A stretch of 64,000 nucleotides of DNA from Lactiplantibacillus nangangensis (GCF_005405065.1 NZ_BJDI01000002.1:248001-312000), one strand, 5' to 3'. Shown: positions 16,846-27,040, counted from the first letter of the stretch. The notes: generated from the letters alone by a model not told the origin. Program-made: numbers and translations.

Positions 16846-18501
16846 ATGAAAGATATTGAAATTGCACAAAAAGTAACACCAGCACCAATTACCGAAATTG
16901 CAGCCAAAGCCGGTTTGTCGGCGGATGAAATTGACCAATATGGGAGTGCAAAGGCGAAGGTCAAATTACCTTTGCCACGCAAGTCGACGAAACGTAAATT
17001 AATTTTAGTGACTTCGATCAACCCAACTCCCGCCGGTGAAGGTAAGTCGACAGTGACGATTGGCTTAGGCGATGCGCTGACCAAAATTGGCAAATCAACG
17101 ATGATTGCGTTGCGTGAACCTTCGTTAGGTCCTGTGATGGGGATGAAAGGTGGCGCGACTGGTGGTGGTTATTCACAAGTGATTCCAATGGAAGATATTA
17201 ATCTTCATTTTACGGGTGATATGCACGCTTTAACTGCCGCCAACAATACTTTGGCCGCGTTAATCGATAATCATATTCAACAAGGTAACGAATTAGGAAT
17301 CGATCAACGGCGGATTCAATGGAAACGAACCTTAGACATCAATGATCGGGCATTACGGCGCATTGTCATTGGTTTAGGTGGCCCTACCTCGGGTGTGCCG
17401 CGTGAAGATGGGTTTGACATTACGGTTGCTAGTGAATTGATGGCCATTCTTTGCTTGTCTGAAAACATTTCAGACTTGAAGACCCGGATCAATCGGATCG
17501 TGATCGGTTATACACACGATCGCCAACCAGTGACCGTTGCGGACTTAAAAGTTGGTGGCGCCATCACTTTGCTTTTGAAAGATGCCTTACGTCCTAATTT
17601 AGTGCAAACTTTAGCCCATACCCCAGCGATGGTCCACGGTGGCCCATTTGCCAATATTGCACATGGTTGTAATAGTGTTTTAGCAACCCAAGCTGGCTTG
17701 AATTTAGCGGACTACACGGTTACTGAAGCCGGCTTCGGTGCGGACCTTGGTGGTGAAAAGTTCATGGATATCAATGTGCCGGCAGTTGGCCAAGCGCCGG
17801 ATGCAGTTGTGATTGTGGCGACAATTCGCGCCTTGAAGATGCATGGTGGTGTGGCGCTAGCTGATTTGGGGACTGAAAATGTGGCTGCCTTGCAACAAGG
17901 CGCTGCTAATCTTGGTCATCATATTCACGCGATGCAACAATACGGTGTGCCAGTCGTGGTCGCCATCAATGAATTCACGGCAGATACCGAACAGGAGATT
18001 CAAGCTGTCAAAGACTACTGTGCTAACTTAGGCGTCGAAGCCGTCTTAGCTGATGTTTGGGGTCAAGGTGGCGCTGGTGCGACTGACTTGGCTAAAGTGG
18101 TGGTGAAATTAGCCGATCAGCCGAGCGAGTTTAAGCCACTATATGCAGCGTCAGATTCGATTGAAGCGAAGGTCAATGCTGTCGTCACGAAGATCTATGG
18201 TGGCGCTAATGTTGAATATTCTGGCAAGGCCAAGCGTCAGTTGCGGTCGTTTGTCAAATACGGTTGGGACAACTTACCCGTTTGCATGGCGAAAACGCAA
18301 TACTCACTTAGCGATAATCCAAAATTATTGGGTGCGCCAACTGGGTTCACGATCAAAGTGCGTGAATTTGTGCCAAAATTAGGTGCAGGCTTCATCGTCG
18401 CTTTGACAGGAAACGTGCTCACGATGCCAGGACTGCCTAAACATCCAGCAGCATTAGATATGGATATTACAGCTGATGGTAAAATCTCGGGCTTGTTCTA
18501 A
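16846..18501 (+). CDS. fhs: formate--tetrahydrofolate ligase
   Basis: The 551-residue protein is full length for the family and catalyses ATP-dependent formation of 10-formyl-THF from formate and THF in one-carbon metabolism. The P-loop TPAGEGKST lies at residues 61-69, followed by [23 protein letters not shown] and the family blocks [13 protein letters not shown]-type IALGGPTSG-like region and [17 protein letters not shown] precedes the ATG. It is monocistronic between two terminators. Confidence 0.97.
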   Translation: MKDIEIAQKVTPAPITEIAAKAGLSADEIDQYGSAKAKVKLPLPRKSTKRKLILVTSINPTPAGEGKSTVTIGLGDALTKIGKSTMIALREPSLGPVMGMKGGATGGGYSQVIPMEDINLHFTGDMHALTAANNTLAALIDNHIQQGNELGIDQRRIQWKRTLDINDRALRRIVIGLGGPTSGVPREDGFDITVASELMAILCLSENISDLKTRINRIVIGYTHDRQPVTVADLKVGGAITLLLKDALRPNLVQTLAHTPAMVHGGPFANIAHGCNSVLATQAGLNLADYTVTEAGFGADLGGEKFMDINVPAVGQAPDAVVIVATIRALKMHGGVALADLGTENVAALQQGAANLGHHIHAMQQYGVPVVVAINEFTADTEQEIQAVKDYCANLGVEAVLADVWGQGGAGATDLAKVVVKLADQPSEFKPLYAASDSIEAKVNAVVTKIYGGANVEYSGKAKRQLRSFVKYGWDNLPVCMAKTQYSLSDNPKLLGAPTGFTIKVREFVPKLGAGFIVALTGNVLTMPGLPKHPAALDMDITADGKISGLF

Positions 18502-18514
18502 GCCAATTTAATTG

Positions 18515-18553
18515 AAATGGTCGACACGTGTATGACGTGTGGGCCATTTTTTC
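18515..18553 (+). terminator. rho-independent terminator after fhs
   Basis: Stem AAATGGTC..ACACGT / ACGTGT.GGCCATTT with a T run. Confidence 0.85.
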
Positions 18554-18665
18554 GTTGGTGTCGACGACCATTGATTAGGTTAACTTCAATTTAATACGAG
18601 TCAATATTATAATCGTGAGATGTCTGGTATAATTGAACAAGTTTAGTGAATTGTGAGGGGAAATT

Positions 18666-19115
18666 ATGTGGATTTATTGGGCGCTAATGTTTGTGTTGGT
18701 CGTTATTGACCAAATAATTAAATCAGTCGTTGTGAGCCATATTGCGCTTGGCGCGACTAAAGCTGTAGTACCAGGGTTATTGTCATTAACTAATTTACAT
18801 AATAATGGCGCGGCTTGGAGTATTTTAGAAGGTAAGCTGGGCTTTTTCTATTTGATTTCAATTGTTGCGTTGGGCGTCATGGTGTACTTGCTGTGGCGGC
18901 TGCGGACGCATCGGTTATACGAATTCGGGATTGTCTTGATGATTGCCGGAACACTTGGCAACTTCATCGACCGAATCCGAATCGGGTATGTCGTTGATAT
19001 GTTCCAATTGGATTTTATTAATTTTCCAATTTTTAATTTTGCCGACACCTGTTTGACCGTTGGCGTGATTTTGATCTTAATCGCAGTTTTACGTGATGAT
19101 AATCTTGAAAAGTAA
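18666..19115 (+). CDS. lspA: lipoprotein signal peptidase II
   Basis: The 149-residue integral membrane protein has four hydrophobic segments and the two catalytic aspartates of LspA: Asp111 in GYVVDMF and Asp127 in FNFADTCL, preceded by GTLGNFIDRI. It removes signal peptides from prolipoproteins after lipidation. GAGGGGAA precedes the ATG. It is followed 20 bases later by a pseudouridine synthase and then pyrR, the same order (lspA - ylyB - pyr) as in Bacillus subtilis. Confidence 0.97.
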   Translation: MWIYWALMFVLVVIDQIIKSVVVSHIALGATKAVVPGLLSLTNLHNNGAAWSILEGKLGFFYLISIVALGVMVYLLWRLRTHRLYEFGIVLMIAGTLGNFIDRIRIGYVVDMFQLDFINFPIFNFADTCLTVGVILILIAVLRDDNLEK

Positions 19116-19135
19116 GTGATAAAGGAGTCGATTGT

Positions 19136-20059
19136 TTGGCCGGAGCAACAACAGAACAACAGTTTACCGTGACTGATCAGGCAGGGCGTTTGGACAAGGT
19201 GTTAGCCGGCATCCAAACGATTTGGACGCGGTCGCAGTTAGACAAATTGATTAAAACGGACCAAGTTACCGTCAACGGTCAGCTAGTGCCTAGTAAAACT
19301 AAAGTTAAGACTGGTGATGTCATCGTGGTGGCAGCGCAGACGGTCCAAACGACAGAATTGGTCCCAGAAAATATTCCATTAGATATTGTGTACGAAGACG
19401 ATGATGTGATCGTGGTCAATAAGCCTCAGGGGATGGTCGTGCATCCTGCCCCGGGGCATCCAGACCAGACGTTGGTCAACGCGTTGCTTTATCATAGTCC
19501 GTTGTCGACGATCAATGGCGAATTTCGACCAGGTATCGTTCATCGTATCGATAAGGATACGTCGGGGCTATTGATGGTCGCCAAGAATGATCACGCGCAT
19601 CGGTCGTTAGCGGCTCAGCTAAAAGCTAAAACAAACTTGCGCGAATATACGGCGTTAGTCCATGGGGTGATCAAAGAGACCACCGGGACGATCAATGCGC
19701 CTTTAGGACGGTCACCAAAGGATCGTAAGAAACAAGCCATTGTCTCAGATGGTCGGCCAGCCGTGACCCATTTCAAAGTCTTGAAACGGTATCAGCACTA
19801 TACGTTGATTGCCTGTCGATTGGAAACGGGTCGGACGCATCAAATTCGCGTTCATTTACAGTCGATCGGACATCCGTTAGTTGGAGACCCATTGTATGGT
19901 CCCAAGAAAACGATTAAGGGTCATGGCCAGTTCCTGCATGCCCGTTTATTAGGTTTTAAGCACCCAGTAACGGGTGAACGATTGACCTTTGAAGCGCCAT
20001 TACCGCCAATCTTTAAAGCGACCTTGGCAAAGCTTGACAAAACTGATCTGAATCATTAA
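19136..20059 (+). CDS. RluD-like large-subunit rRNA pseudouridine synthase (YlyB type)
   Basis: The 307-residue protein begins with an S4 RNA-binding domain (residues about 15-75) and continues with the RluA/RluD catalytic domain; the signature HRIDKDTSGLLMVAKN contains the catalytic Asp. Substrate positions in rRNA or tRNA cannot be read from sequence. It starts at TTG 19136 with AAAGGAG 8 bases upstream. It appears co-transcribed with lspA. Confidence 0.93.
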   Translation: MAGATTEQQFTVTDQAGRLDKVLAGIQTIWTRSQLDKLIKTDQVTVNGQLVPSKTKVKTGDVIVVAAQTVQTTELVPENIPLDIVYEDDDVIVVNKPQGMVVHPAPGHPDQTLVNALLYHSPLSTINGEFRPGIVHRIDKDTSGLLMVAKNDHAHRSLAAQLKAKTNLREYTALVHGVIKETTGTINAPLGRSPKDRKKQAIVSDGRPAVTHFKVLKRYQHYTLIACRLETGRTHQIRVHLQSIGHPLVGDPLYGPKKTIKGHGQFLHARLLGFKHPVTGERLTFEAPLPPIFKATLAKLDKTDLNH

Positions 20060-20079
20060 TCTAACAGTAATGAGAATCC

Positions 20080-20168
20080 TTTAATCCGGCCCAGAGAGAC
20101 TGAAAGGTAACCTGTTAACAATAACTTTCATCGACGGTCGTGACAGCTTATGTCCGACCGTCTTTCTT
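20080..20168 (+). promoter_or_regulatory. PyrR-dependent transcription attenuator
   Basis: The leader contains the conserved PyrR-binding loop CCCAGAGAGACTGAAAGG (about 20090-20107). A terminator follows at 20132-20168: stem GACGGTCG / CGACCGTC with a TTTCTTTG tail. This is the standard arrangement in which PyrR with UMP exposes the terminator. It places pyrR and the CPS-like genes under pyrimidine-type control. Confidence 0.78.
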
Positions 20169-20202
20169 TGTAATGGCAAGTAGCTCAAAAAAGGCAACAT
20201 GA

Positions 20203-20742
<540 letters not shown>

Positions 20743-20773
20743 CTTATTAATTCAAAAGTGAGAAGGGATCGAC

Positions 20774-21856
20774 ATGGCAGACCGCTACTTGATTCTTGAA
20801 GACGGCAGTGCCTACCTCGGTGAAGGCTTCGGCTCACCAGCGGTTTCTACCGGCGAAATCGTGTTCAATACGAGCATGACTGGTTATCAAGAAATCATTA
20901 CGAATCAAATCTATCATAATCAAATTATTGCCTTTACCCAGCCAACGATTGGTAGTTATGGGATTAATCATGATAGTTATGAATCGATTTTACCAACAGT
21001 TAAAGGCGTGGTGGTACGCGATGTGGCAAGTATTTCGACAAATCGTCAGCGTCGTTGGTCATTGGATCAATATTTAAAACAACAAAACATTCCTGGCATC
21101 AGTCACATTGATACGCGGCATTTAGCCAAACAATTGCGTGCAAGTGGTCCGATGAAAGCTAGTATCGTCGATGTGGCGGATGCACATGCTTTTGATCAAC
21201 TGGGCGCGACTGTGTTGACGAACCAACAAGTGGCCGCGGTCGCAACGCCCAAGCCATTTCCAAATCCGGATACGGGTTTGAATGTGATTGTGATTGATTT
21301 TGGCTTGAAACATGGCATTTTGCGGGAACTGAGTAAGCGTTCCTGCAATGTCACGGTGTTACCGTACACGGCGACGACCGAAGAAATCATTAACTTAGAT
21401 CCGGATGGGGTCGTTTTATCAACTGGACCGGGTAAACCGCAAGATTTGCCGGACAGTGTCTTAACGATGATTCAAAATATTCAAAATCGCGTCCCATTAT
21501 TTGCGATTGGTCTCGGACATGAATTATTTGCCATGGCCAATGGGGCACAGATTATGAAATTATCACCGGAACATCATGGTGCCAACCATCCGATCCGAGA
21601 AGTGATCACTAATCAAATTATTTATGCGTCACAAGGGCAAGGCTATGCTGTGAATCCCGATACAATCGATCGTAATAAGTTGATCACGACGTTTGTGGAC
21701 CTCATTGATGGCACGATTCAAGGTTTGCGTTACCGCGACTTTCCGGCCTTTTCGGTACAATTTTTCCCAGATGGGGCACCCGGTCCAACTGAGACGCGCG
21801 ACATTTTTGATGAATTTGTCGAATCCATGCAACAAGCAAGGGGGCCTGTCTGGTGA
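20774..21856 (+). CDS. carA: CarA-like CPS small subunit with destroyed glutaminase site
   Basis: The 360-residue protein keeps the full CarA architecture: an N-terminal CPSase small-chain domain (LILEDGSAYLGEGFG, FNTSMTGYQEI) and a C-terminal class I amidotransferase domain. The catalytic triad is gone. The nucleophile position in the usual GICLGHQ motif reads AIGLGHE, with Gly246 for Cys. The usual QYHPE reads QFFPD, with Phe331 for His and Asp333 for Glu. The substrate-contacting SQNHG reads SQGQG. It cannot hydrolyse glutamine by the known mechanism. Its stop overlaps the GTG of the CarB-like gene, indicating translational coupling. It may be a structural or sensory pseudoenzyme; confidence in the degeneration is high, in any function low. 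Confidence 0.92.
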   Translation: MADRYLILEDGSAYLGEGFGSPAVSTGEIVFNTSMTGYQEIITNQIYHNQIIAFTQPTIGSYGINHDSYESILPTVKGVVVRDVASISTNRQRRWSLDQYLKQQNIPGISHIDTRHLAKQLRASGPMKASIVDVADAHAFDQLGATVLTNQQVAAVATPKPFPNPDTGLNVIVIDFGLKHGILRELSKRSCNVTVLPYTATTEEIINLDPDGVVLSTGPGKPQDLPDSVLTMIQNIQNRVPLFAIGLGHELFAMANGAQIMKLSPEHHGANHPIREVITNQIIYASQGQGYAVNPDTIDRNKLITTFVDLIDGTIQGLRYRDFPAFSVQFFPDGAPGPTETRDIFDEFVESMQQARGPVW

Positions 21857-24414
21857 ATAATGCAGTCATTTCAAAAGTTTTAATTATCGGTGCGGGCCAT
21901 AACGATATTGGTCGGGAAGGTCAGCATGACGCCGCCGTGACCCAGATTGGCAGTGCCATTCGTAAGTTAGGGATTGCGGTAATTTTAGTGGATAATAATC
22001 CATTCTCGGTGGCAGCGGAAAACAATTTTGCGGATAAAGTCTATATTGAACCATTAACCGTGGGTGCCATCACCAAAATTATTCAGGCGGAACAGCCAGA
22101 TGGACTGATGCCATCTTTAGGTGGGATTCAAGGGGTTAACTTGATTCAGGCGTTGATCCGCAATAATGTGTTGAAGAACAATCACTTACGTTTGCTACAG
22201 TGGGACGCGGAAATGATCGACCTCGTCGTCAATCCAGCACTCATGAGTAATCGCTTGAAAGATTTATCGCAACCAGTCATTGCCTCGCAGGTCGTTGCTA
22301 GTCAAGCTGAAGCCGACCAAGTGGTTCGATCCGTTGGGTTTCCAGTGATTGTTAAGTCAGTTGCGCCCCGAATCGAGGCGAGTCGCCAGCTCTGTGAAGA
22401 TGAGGCAGACCTTGAACGCGCTTTGTCAAAGGGATTCAAGCTATCAGCAACGAAGCAATGTATTGTGGAACAAAGCATTGTCGGCTACAAAGAGATTGAA
22501 TTTGTGGGAATTCGTGATCCTAAGGGAACCGCACTACTCGTCGCTGGTATGGAAAACTTCGATCCAGTCGGCATTCATTCCGCGGATTCAATCGTGTTTG
22601 CGCCAACCCAAACGATTACGGATCAGGAATATCAACAATTTCGTTCCGCAACGTTGACGATTATGCGGGCACTGCATATTGTTGGTGCTTGCCATGTACA
22701 ATTTGCGTTGGATCCAACAACGCAAGCTTACTATGTAATTAAAGTCACACCATATTTTGACCGGGCGATGGCGCTGGCGGCACGGGCGACGGGTTATCCT
22801 TTGGCGCGAATCGTGGCAAATCTAACCGTGGGTGTGAGCTTACCTGAGATCAAGTTACCAACCGCATTTCGTAAGCAAACGGCCTTGATTGAACCGGTTT
22901 TGGATCATATTGTCTGCCGGATTCCAATTTGGCCGTTTAATGTGTTGAAAAAGGTTAGCCATCAATTGGATACGGTCATGGAGTCAACTGGTTCGGTGAT
23001 CGGGATTGGTCGTTCCACCGAAGAGGCCCTTTTAAAAGGGCTGCGGGCAACCGACGAATCACGTTATCACGTGATTGCCAATCAGCCGCAGCGTTACTCA
23101 GAAGGTGAACTGATCCAACGGTTGATCCATCCGCAAGCCGGCCGTATGTTAGTCTTATTGGAAGCCCTCAATCGGGGGTATCAGATCGATGAATTGGCTG
23201 AATTGACTAAAATTGATGCTTTCTATTTTTATAAATTAAGTCATATTATCGCGATCGAAAAGGCCTTGCGTGAGCATCCGTTTGATGTCCATGCGTTAGG
23301 CCGGGCAAAATACTTTGGTTTTACGGATGAAGATGCAGCCGCCGCTTGGCAATCGACACCGGCTGAAGTGAACCATTTTGCGATTGAAAATGAGATTCAG
23401 GCGACGTTTAAAGAGGTCGAGCCAACTGCGGGGGAGTTCACTGAACAGACCAATACTTACTACTCGACTTATGAGTTCGACAACGAAAGTACTCAGTTAC
23501 CGGGACGACGAGCTGTCGTGATTGGGACTGGGGCCAATCGTATTGGGACGAACCATGCGAACGATTATTTAGTTTCGCAATTACTGTTTTATTTAAAAAA
23601 GGCGGATTATCAAACGATTCTAATCAATACTAATCCTAACAGTGTTGCCATGACACCACAGTTGGCAGGTAAGCGGTACATTGAGCCGAAACAAGTTTCA
23701 GATGTGTTGACTGTCTTGGCGATTGAAAAGCCGGAAGTGATCTTTACCACGTATCATGATTACCGGTTAGGACAACAATTGACCAAGTTAGGTTATCAAG
23801 TAGTGCAGATCAATAACAGTTTGCCACGGGAGCAAATTAAGACGAATGATTCGCCGGCTGTGGAAGTTATTACGGATGGCAGTGAAGTGGCTATTTTCGG
23901 CATTAGTGAAATTATTGCGGGGAATAACTTGCGTCCAGATGTTCGTGGGTCGGTAGAAGTCTTTCCAATTCAGGATAAGGCTGAAAATCAAGCCATTGAG
24001 GCACTGAGTACCGAAATTAAGCAACGCGTCTTGACCTTTGGGGTGCCAGGCTTGTATACGGTCCGTTTGACGATTGTGGATGAGGAACTGCACTTGGCGA
24101 CGATTGAACCGATGAGTCTAGCCACGATGGCACTGATCAGCAAAGCCAGTGGCTCAAGCGTGACGCGGCTATTGCTACACGTCAAATTAGGTGAGTCCTT
24201 GGACAAAGTCATGTACGATTATCCCGATTTGACGACGCTTGACACGATTTTTGTGCAGGCGAATACTTTTCCGTATAATCAGTTACAAATTTACGATGAG
24301 GATGAAGTGACCGGTGAACCTGGTCATGCGACCGGGACCGTAATTGCCCATGGTAAAACGCTCAAAGCTGCATTGGCGGCACTGAATGCGGGTAACGAAA
24401 GTACTGATTTTTAA
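21853..24414 (+). CDS. carB: CarB-like CPS large subunit, shortened and catalytically degenerate
   Basis: The 853-residue protein is about 200 residues shorter than typical CarB (about 1060). The N-terminal half keeps the fold and several motifs (GIHSADSI, HVQFAL) but lost the glycine-rich ATP loop (usual GGxGGG replaced by APRIEASRQ), and the metal-ligand segment usually VIEVNPR reads VIKVTPY, with Lys297 and Thr299. The oligomerisation domain (about 410-500) is present. In the C-terminal half (from about 555, VVIGTGANRIG) about 85 residues of the ATP-binding subdomain are missing and the usual IEVNPR reads IEPMSL. The C-terminal MGS-like allosteric domain is absent. The frame is nevertheless open throughout. 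It starts at GTG 21853, overlapping the preceding gene. Confidence 0.9.
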   Translation: MNNAVISKVLIIGAGHNDIGREGQHDAAVTQIGSAIRKLGIAVILVDNNPFSVAAENNFADKVYIEPLTVGAITKIIQAEQPDGLMPSLGGIQGVNLIQALIRNNVLKNNHLRLLQWDAEMIDLVVNPALMSNRLKDLSQPVIASQVVASQAEADQVVRSVGFPVIVKSVAPRIEASRQLCEDEADLERALSKGFKLSATKQCIVEQSIVGYKEIEFVGIRDPKGTALLVAGMENFDPVGIHSADSIVFAPTQTITDQEYQQFRSATLTIMRALHIVGACHVQFALDPTTQAYYVIKVTPYFDRAMALAARATGYPLARIVANLTVGVSLPEIKLPTAFRKQTALIEPVLDHIVCRIPIWPFNVLKKVSHQLDTVMESTGSVIGIGRSTEEALLKGLRATDESRYHVIANQPQRYSEGELIQRLIHPQAGRMLVLLEALNRGYQIDELAELTKIDAFYFYKLSHIIAIEKALREHPFDVHALGRAKYFGFTDEDAAAAWQSTPAEVNHFAIENEIQATFKEVEPTAGEFTEQTNTYYSTYEFDNESTQLPGRRAVVIGTGANRIGTNHANDYLVSQLLFYLKKADYQTILINTNPNSVAMTPQLAGKRYIEPKQVSDVLTVLAIEKPEVIFTTYHDYRLGQQLTKLGYQVVQINNSLPREQIKTNDSPAVEVITDGSEVAIFGISEIIAGNNLRPDVRGSVEVFPIQDKAENQAIEALSTEIKQRVLTFGVPGLYTVRLTIVDEELHLATIEPMSLATMALISKASGSSVTRLLLHVKLGESLDKVMYDYPDLTTLDTIFVQANTFPYNQLQIYDEDEVTGEPGHATGTVIAHGKTLKAALAALNAGNESTDF

Positions 24415-24428
24415 AAATTAAGGTTAGC

Positions 24429-24472
24429 GCATCTTTAAGAAATTGAGTTGATTTCTTAAAGATGCTTTTTTA
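24429..24472 (+). terminator. rho-independent terminator of the pyrR-carA-carB unit
   Basis: A perfect 15-bp stem (GCATCTTTAAGAAAT / ATTTCTTAAAGATGC) followed by TTTTTT. Confidence 0.92.
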
Positions 24473-24568
24473 TTAAGCAAACGTTCGGAAAATCCAAGCC
24501 GTGACAGCGATTACAATTATCGTTATAATTTGATTATGTGGTAAATCTATTGCATGGGAGCAAAAAAC

Positions 24569-25156
24569 ATGACGAAAACACTTTATTTAATGCGGCACGG
24601 TCAGACTTTATTCAATCAGTTACATAAAATTCAAGGGGCTTGTGACTCACCGCTAACGGCGCAAGGGATTGCGGATGCCAAACAAGTTGGTCAAAATTTC
24701 CGAGATCATGGGGTGACCTTTGACCATGCCTATTGTTCGACGCAAGAACGGGCGAGTGATACGTTGGAATTGGTGACATCTCAACCTTATCAACGGTTAA
24801 AAGGCATTAAGGAATGGACTTTTGGGGTTTTTGAAGGGGAAAGTGAACGGTTGAATCCACAGCCAGATCCAGTCCGGCATTCACATGGTGATTTCTTCTT
24901 GCAGTACGGTGGTGAGTCCGATTTGCAAGTACAGGCACGCGTGGTTAAAACATTATCTGAAATCATGGCCAAGCCTGATCATCAGCAAGTTTTAGCGGTT
25001 AGCCACGGTGGCGCTTGCTTTATGTTTTTACGGAAGTGGCTGGATTTTGATGAAATTCAACGGCGAGGGATCGTTTTTGATAACTGTGCCGTTTTAAAAT
25101 TTAGTTATGATCAGGGTCAGTTTACGTTTGAGGACTGCTACCGGTTAACAAAATAA
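24569..25156 (+). CDS. histidine phosphatase family protein
   Basis: The 195-residue protein has the RHG catalytic motif LMRHGQT with His10, and a later SHGGACF that supplies the second catalytic His, as in phosphoglycerate-mutase-like phosphatases (GpmB/CobC type). The substrate is unknown. I use the ATG at 24569 with GGGAG 8 bases upstream; an in-frame ATG at 24554 overlaps that site. It is a single gene between terminators. Confidence 0.9.
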   Translation: MTKTLYLMRHGQTLFNQLHKIQGACDSPLTAQGIADAKQVGQNFRDHGVTFDHAYCSTQERASDTLELVTSQPYQRLKGIKEWTFGVFEGESERLNPQPDPVRHSHGDFFLQYGGESDLQVQARVVKTLSEIMAKPDHQQVLAVSHGGACFMFLRKWLDFDEIQRRGIVFDNCAVLKFSYDQGQFTFEDCYRLTK

Positions 25157-25174
25157 TTTTAACTTAGCTAAATT

Positions 25175-25216
25175 AAAATTATGTAAACTAGATGACAATC
25201 GGTTTACATAATTTTT
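25175..25216 (+). terminator. rho-independent terminator
   Basis: A 14-bp AT-rich stem (AAAATTATGTAAAC / GTTTACATAATTTT) with T tail, after the phosphatase gene. Confidence 0.75.
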
Positions 25217-25244
25217 GTCTAAATAGAAGCTTGGGGGTAAACGA

Positions 25245-26315
25245 ATGAGTGAAACGACGATTGCTTGGGAACAAATGGCGAGTTACTTTCCGAATATTCA
25301 GCGGTTTAACCCAACCCATGCTCAGATGATACAGGTTAAACAAAGCTTGAGTGCGCCACGACTCCGATTATTAGTGACGAATCGATTTAGTTCGTTGCCG
25401 TTGGTGATCACGCATTTGACGGTCGCCGCAACTGTTGGCGGTGAAAAAGCTGTTACTTTGGCTAAGCAGACGACGTTTACAATTTCCGCTGGGCAAGACC
25501 AGTGGACCGATTGGGTTAAACTCCCGGTGGTTGCTGGCGACTGGTTAACAATCGAAATTATTTCACCAACGACTAGTCCGCAAACCCTAATGCAGACTTT
25601 AGACCAGTCGGTGATAAAGTTAGCGAGTCTGAAGCAAAATAAGTGGTTTGGCGTCGCAGCGGTTGCCGTCCAAACAGCAAGGCCTAAACAGCAATTACTA
25701 CTCTTTGGTGATTCGTTGACAAATCAAGGTTATTATTCGGCGGCGTTGAGCCAGTTGCTGTGGTCGCAACAGCCTGACCAGTGGGGCGTGATCAATGGTG
25801 GCATTTCAGGGAATCGGTTACTGCGGCCAGGTCATTCCACGTCGGTGTGGAGTCCAAGTTTTGGGGCGGCCGGGTTAGCACGATTTTCGACTTTGCTGAC
25901 TGAACAACCAATTGATCATGTGATTTTCATGGCCGGTATTAACGATTTGCTCCATCCAGGTACTGAGTCACCGATGGCGGAGTTACCAACGGCTGACGCA
26001 TTATTGGCAGGATTTCGACAAGTTCAACGATTGGCGGATCAGACACAAATTGTCTTGCAGTTTATGACCATTACGCCATTTAAAGGTAGCATGCTGGATA
26101 ATCATATAGCCTGGACGCCACAAAAGGAAGCCATTCGTCAAACGGTGAATCTGGCTTTACTAGAGAACGCCAATACGATTGACATTGCTAAATTTGTGGC
26201 TGAGTCAGCGGATTCTCAGCAGTTGGCCACTGAATTTGATTGTGGTGACCATATTCATTTTTCGCCAGTAGGTGGTCGGCAAGTTGCCAAGTACATTTTA
26301 AATCATTGGGCCTAG
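25245..26315 (+). CDS. SGNH/GDSL hydrolase
   Basis: The 356-residue protein has an N-terminal beta-rich domain (about 1-140) and a C-terminal SGNH hydrolase domain: block I GDSLTNQ with Ser157, block II GGISGNRLL with Gly, block III GINDLLHPG with Asn, and block V DHIHFSP with the catalytic Asp and His. No signal peptide is visible, so the enzyme is probably cytoplasmic and acts on an ester such as an acetylated sugar or xenobiotic. GGGGG precedes the ATG at 25245. Confidence 0.92.
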   Translation: MSETTIAWEQMASYFPNIQRFNPTHAQMIQVKQSLSAPRLRLLVTNRFSSLPLVITHLTVAATVGGEKAVTLAKQTTFTISAGQDQWTDWVKLPVVAGDWLTIEIISPTTSPQTLMQTLDQSVIKLASLKQNKWFGVAAVAVQTARPKQQLLLFGDSLTNQGYYSAALSQLLWSQQPDQWGVINGGISGNRLLRPGHSTSVWSPSFGAAGLARFSTLLTEQPIDHVIFMAGINDLLHPGTESPMAELPTADALLAGFRQVQRLADQTQIVLQFMTITPFKGSMLDNHIAWTPQKEAIRQTVNLALLENANTIDIAKFVAESADSQQLATEFDCGDHIHFSPVGGRQVAKYILNHWA

Positions 26316-26358
26316 CAATGATCAAGTTGCTAGCAACAATATTCTGATATAGCAATGA

Positions 26359-26424
26359 ATTCAAAAAGTTGAGCGCCATACTGATACCATCACAATGTCA
26401 GTATAGCGCTCAACTTTTTGAATG
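26359..26424. terminator. long bidirectional rho-independent terminator
   Basis: Outer stem ATTCAAAAAGTTGAGCGC / GCGCTCAACTTTTTGAAT, with an inner CATACTGA/TCAGTAT pairing. It lies between convergent genes. Confidence 0.9.
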
Positions 26425-26469
26425 ATCTTTTTCATGAGAACAACAGTTTGAGTGTTAAGTGTGTCACAG

Positions 26470-26874
26470 TTAGTTTAGTTTTGGCCGCCAAAAGGTCGTT
26501 ATATCTTGCTTGGACTCAATGTTAAATTGAATGGCGCGCTTGAGCAAGTCAGTTTCAACAGGTTGTTTAGTCTTAACTTGCCACAATTGTTTCGTTGTCT
26601 GGTAACCAGCCACATTAATTTCAGCCTGAAAATGGGTCAATGTCGGTTGTTCGAGTGCAATATTGAGATGGTCTTTAGCCACGTTAAACCCGATGATAAA
26701 AGTCTCATGGTCCGTGAACATGGGTTGATTCCAGGCAAAACGTGGCTCTGATTGTGGAAAGTTAGTGGTGACCCAGTTGAGCAAAGTAGTTAATTGGGCA
26801 CGTTGTTCGGCAACGGTAATTTTGGTCATAAAATCATGGAACGCTGTTAGATTGGGAGCTAGTTCTGTGGCCAT
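26470..26874 (-). CDS. DUF1801 / frataxin-like protein (YdhG family)
   Basis: The 134-residue protein has the DUF1801 pattern: a helical N-terminus, FAWNQPMFTDHETFIIGFN around residue 46-64, then a beta-sheet and LLKRAIQFNIESK near the C-terminus. The Bacillus homolog YdhG (Fra) has been described as an iron chaperone with a frataxin-like fold. The ATG at 26874 follows GAAAGGCG; an upstream extension to 26961 would run through the terminator hairpin at 26937-26979 and is rejected. Confidence 0.82.
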   Translation of the reverse strand: MATELAPNLTAFHDFMTKITVAEQRAQLTTLLNWVTTNFPQSEPRFAWNQPMFTDHETFIIGFNVAKDHLNIALEQPTLTHFQAEINVAGYQTTKQLWQVKTKQPVETDLLKRAIQFNIESKQDITTFWRPKLN

Positions 26875-26936
26875 TTGATCAACGCCTTTCAAATTATTAG
26901 TGATAGTGTAGCGAAGATAAGTTAAGACGTCAAAAG

Positions 26937-26979
26937 AATCGGATTGCATTAGTGCCCACACGGCTAATGCAATCCGATT
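26937..26979 (-). terminator. perfect 16-bp hairpin terminator (minus strand)
   Basis: AATCGGATTGCATTAG and CTAATGCAATCCGATT are perfectly complementary around an 11-base loop; on the minus strand the stem is followed by CTTTT. It terminates the 51-codon gene and/or the YfhO-like gene upstream on that strand. Confidence 0.85.
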
Positions 26980-27040
26980 TATGCGTTGACATGATCTGGT
27001 AAGCCCACCGAGATTTACCTAAGATCACGGGAACGTTGCT

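Noticed and set aside
20774-24414. Treating the CarA/CarB-like genes as ordinary carbamoyl phosphate synthetase
   Set aside because: Key catalytic and metal-binding residues are replaced and about 200 residues of CarB are missing, so a normal activity cannot be claimed.
20774-24414. Treating the CarA/CarB-like genes as plain pseudogenes
   Set aside because: Both frames are open over 360 and 853 codons, coupled by GTGA overlap, with good ribosome sites, a PyrR attenuator and a strong terminator; decay should have left stops or frameshifts.
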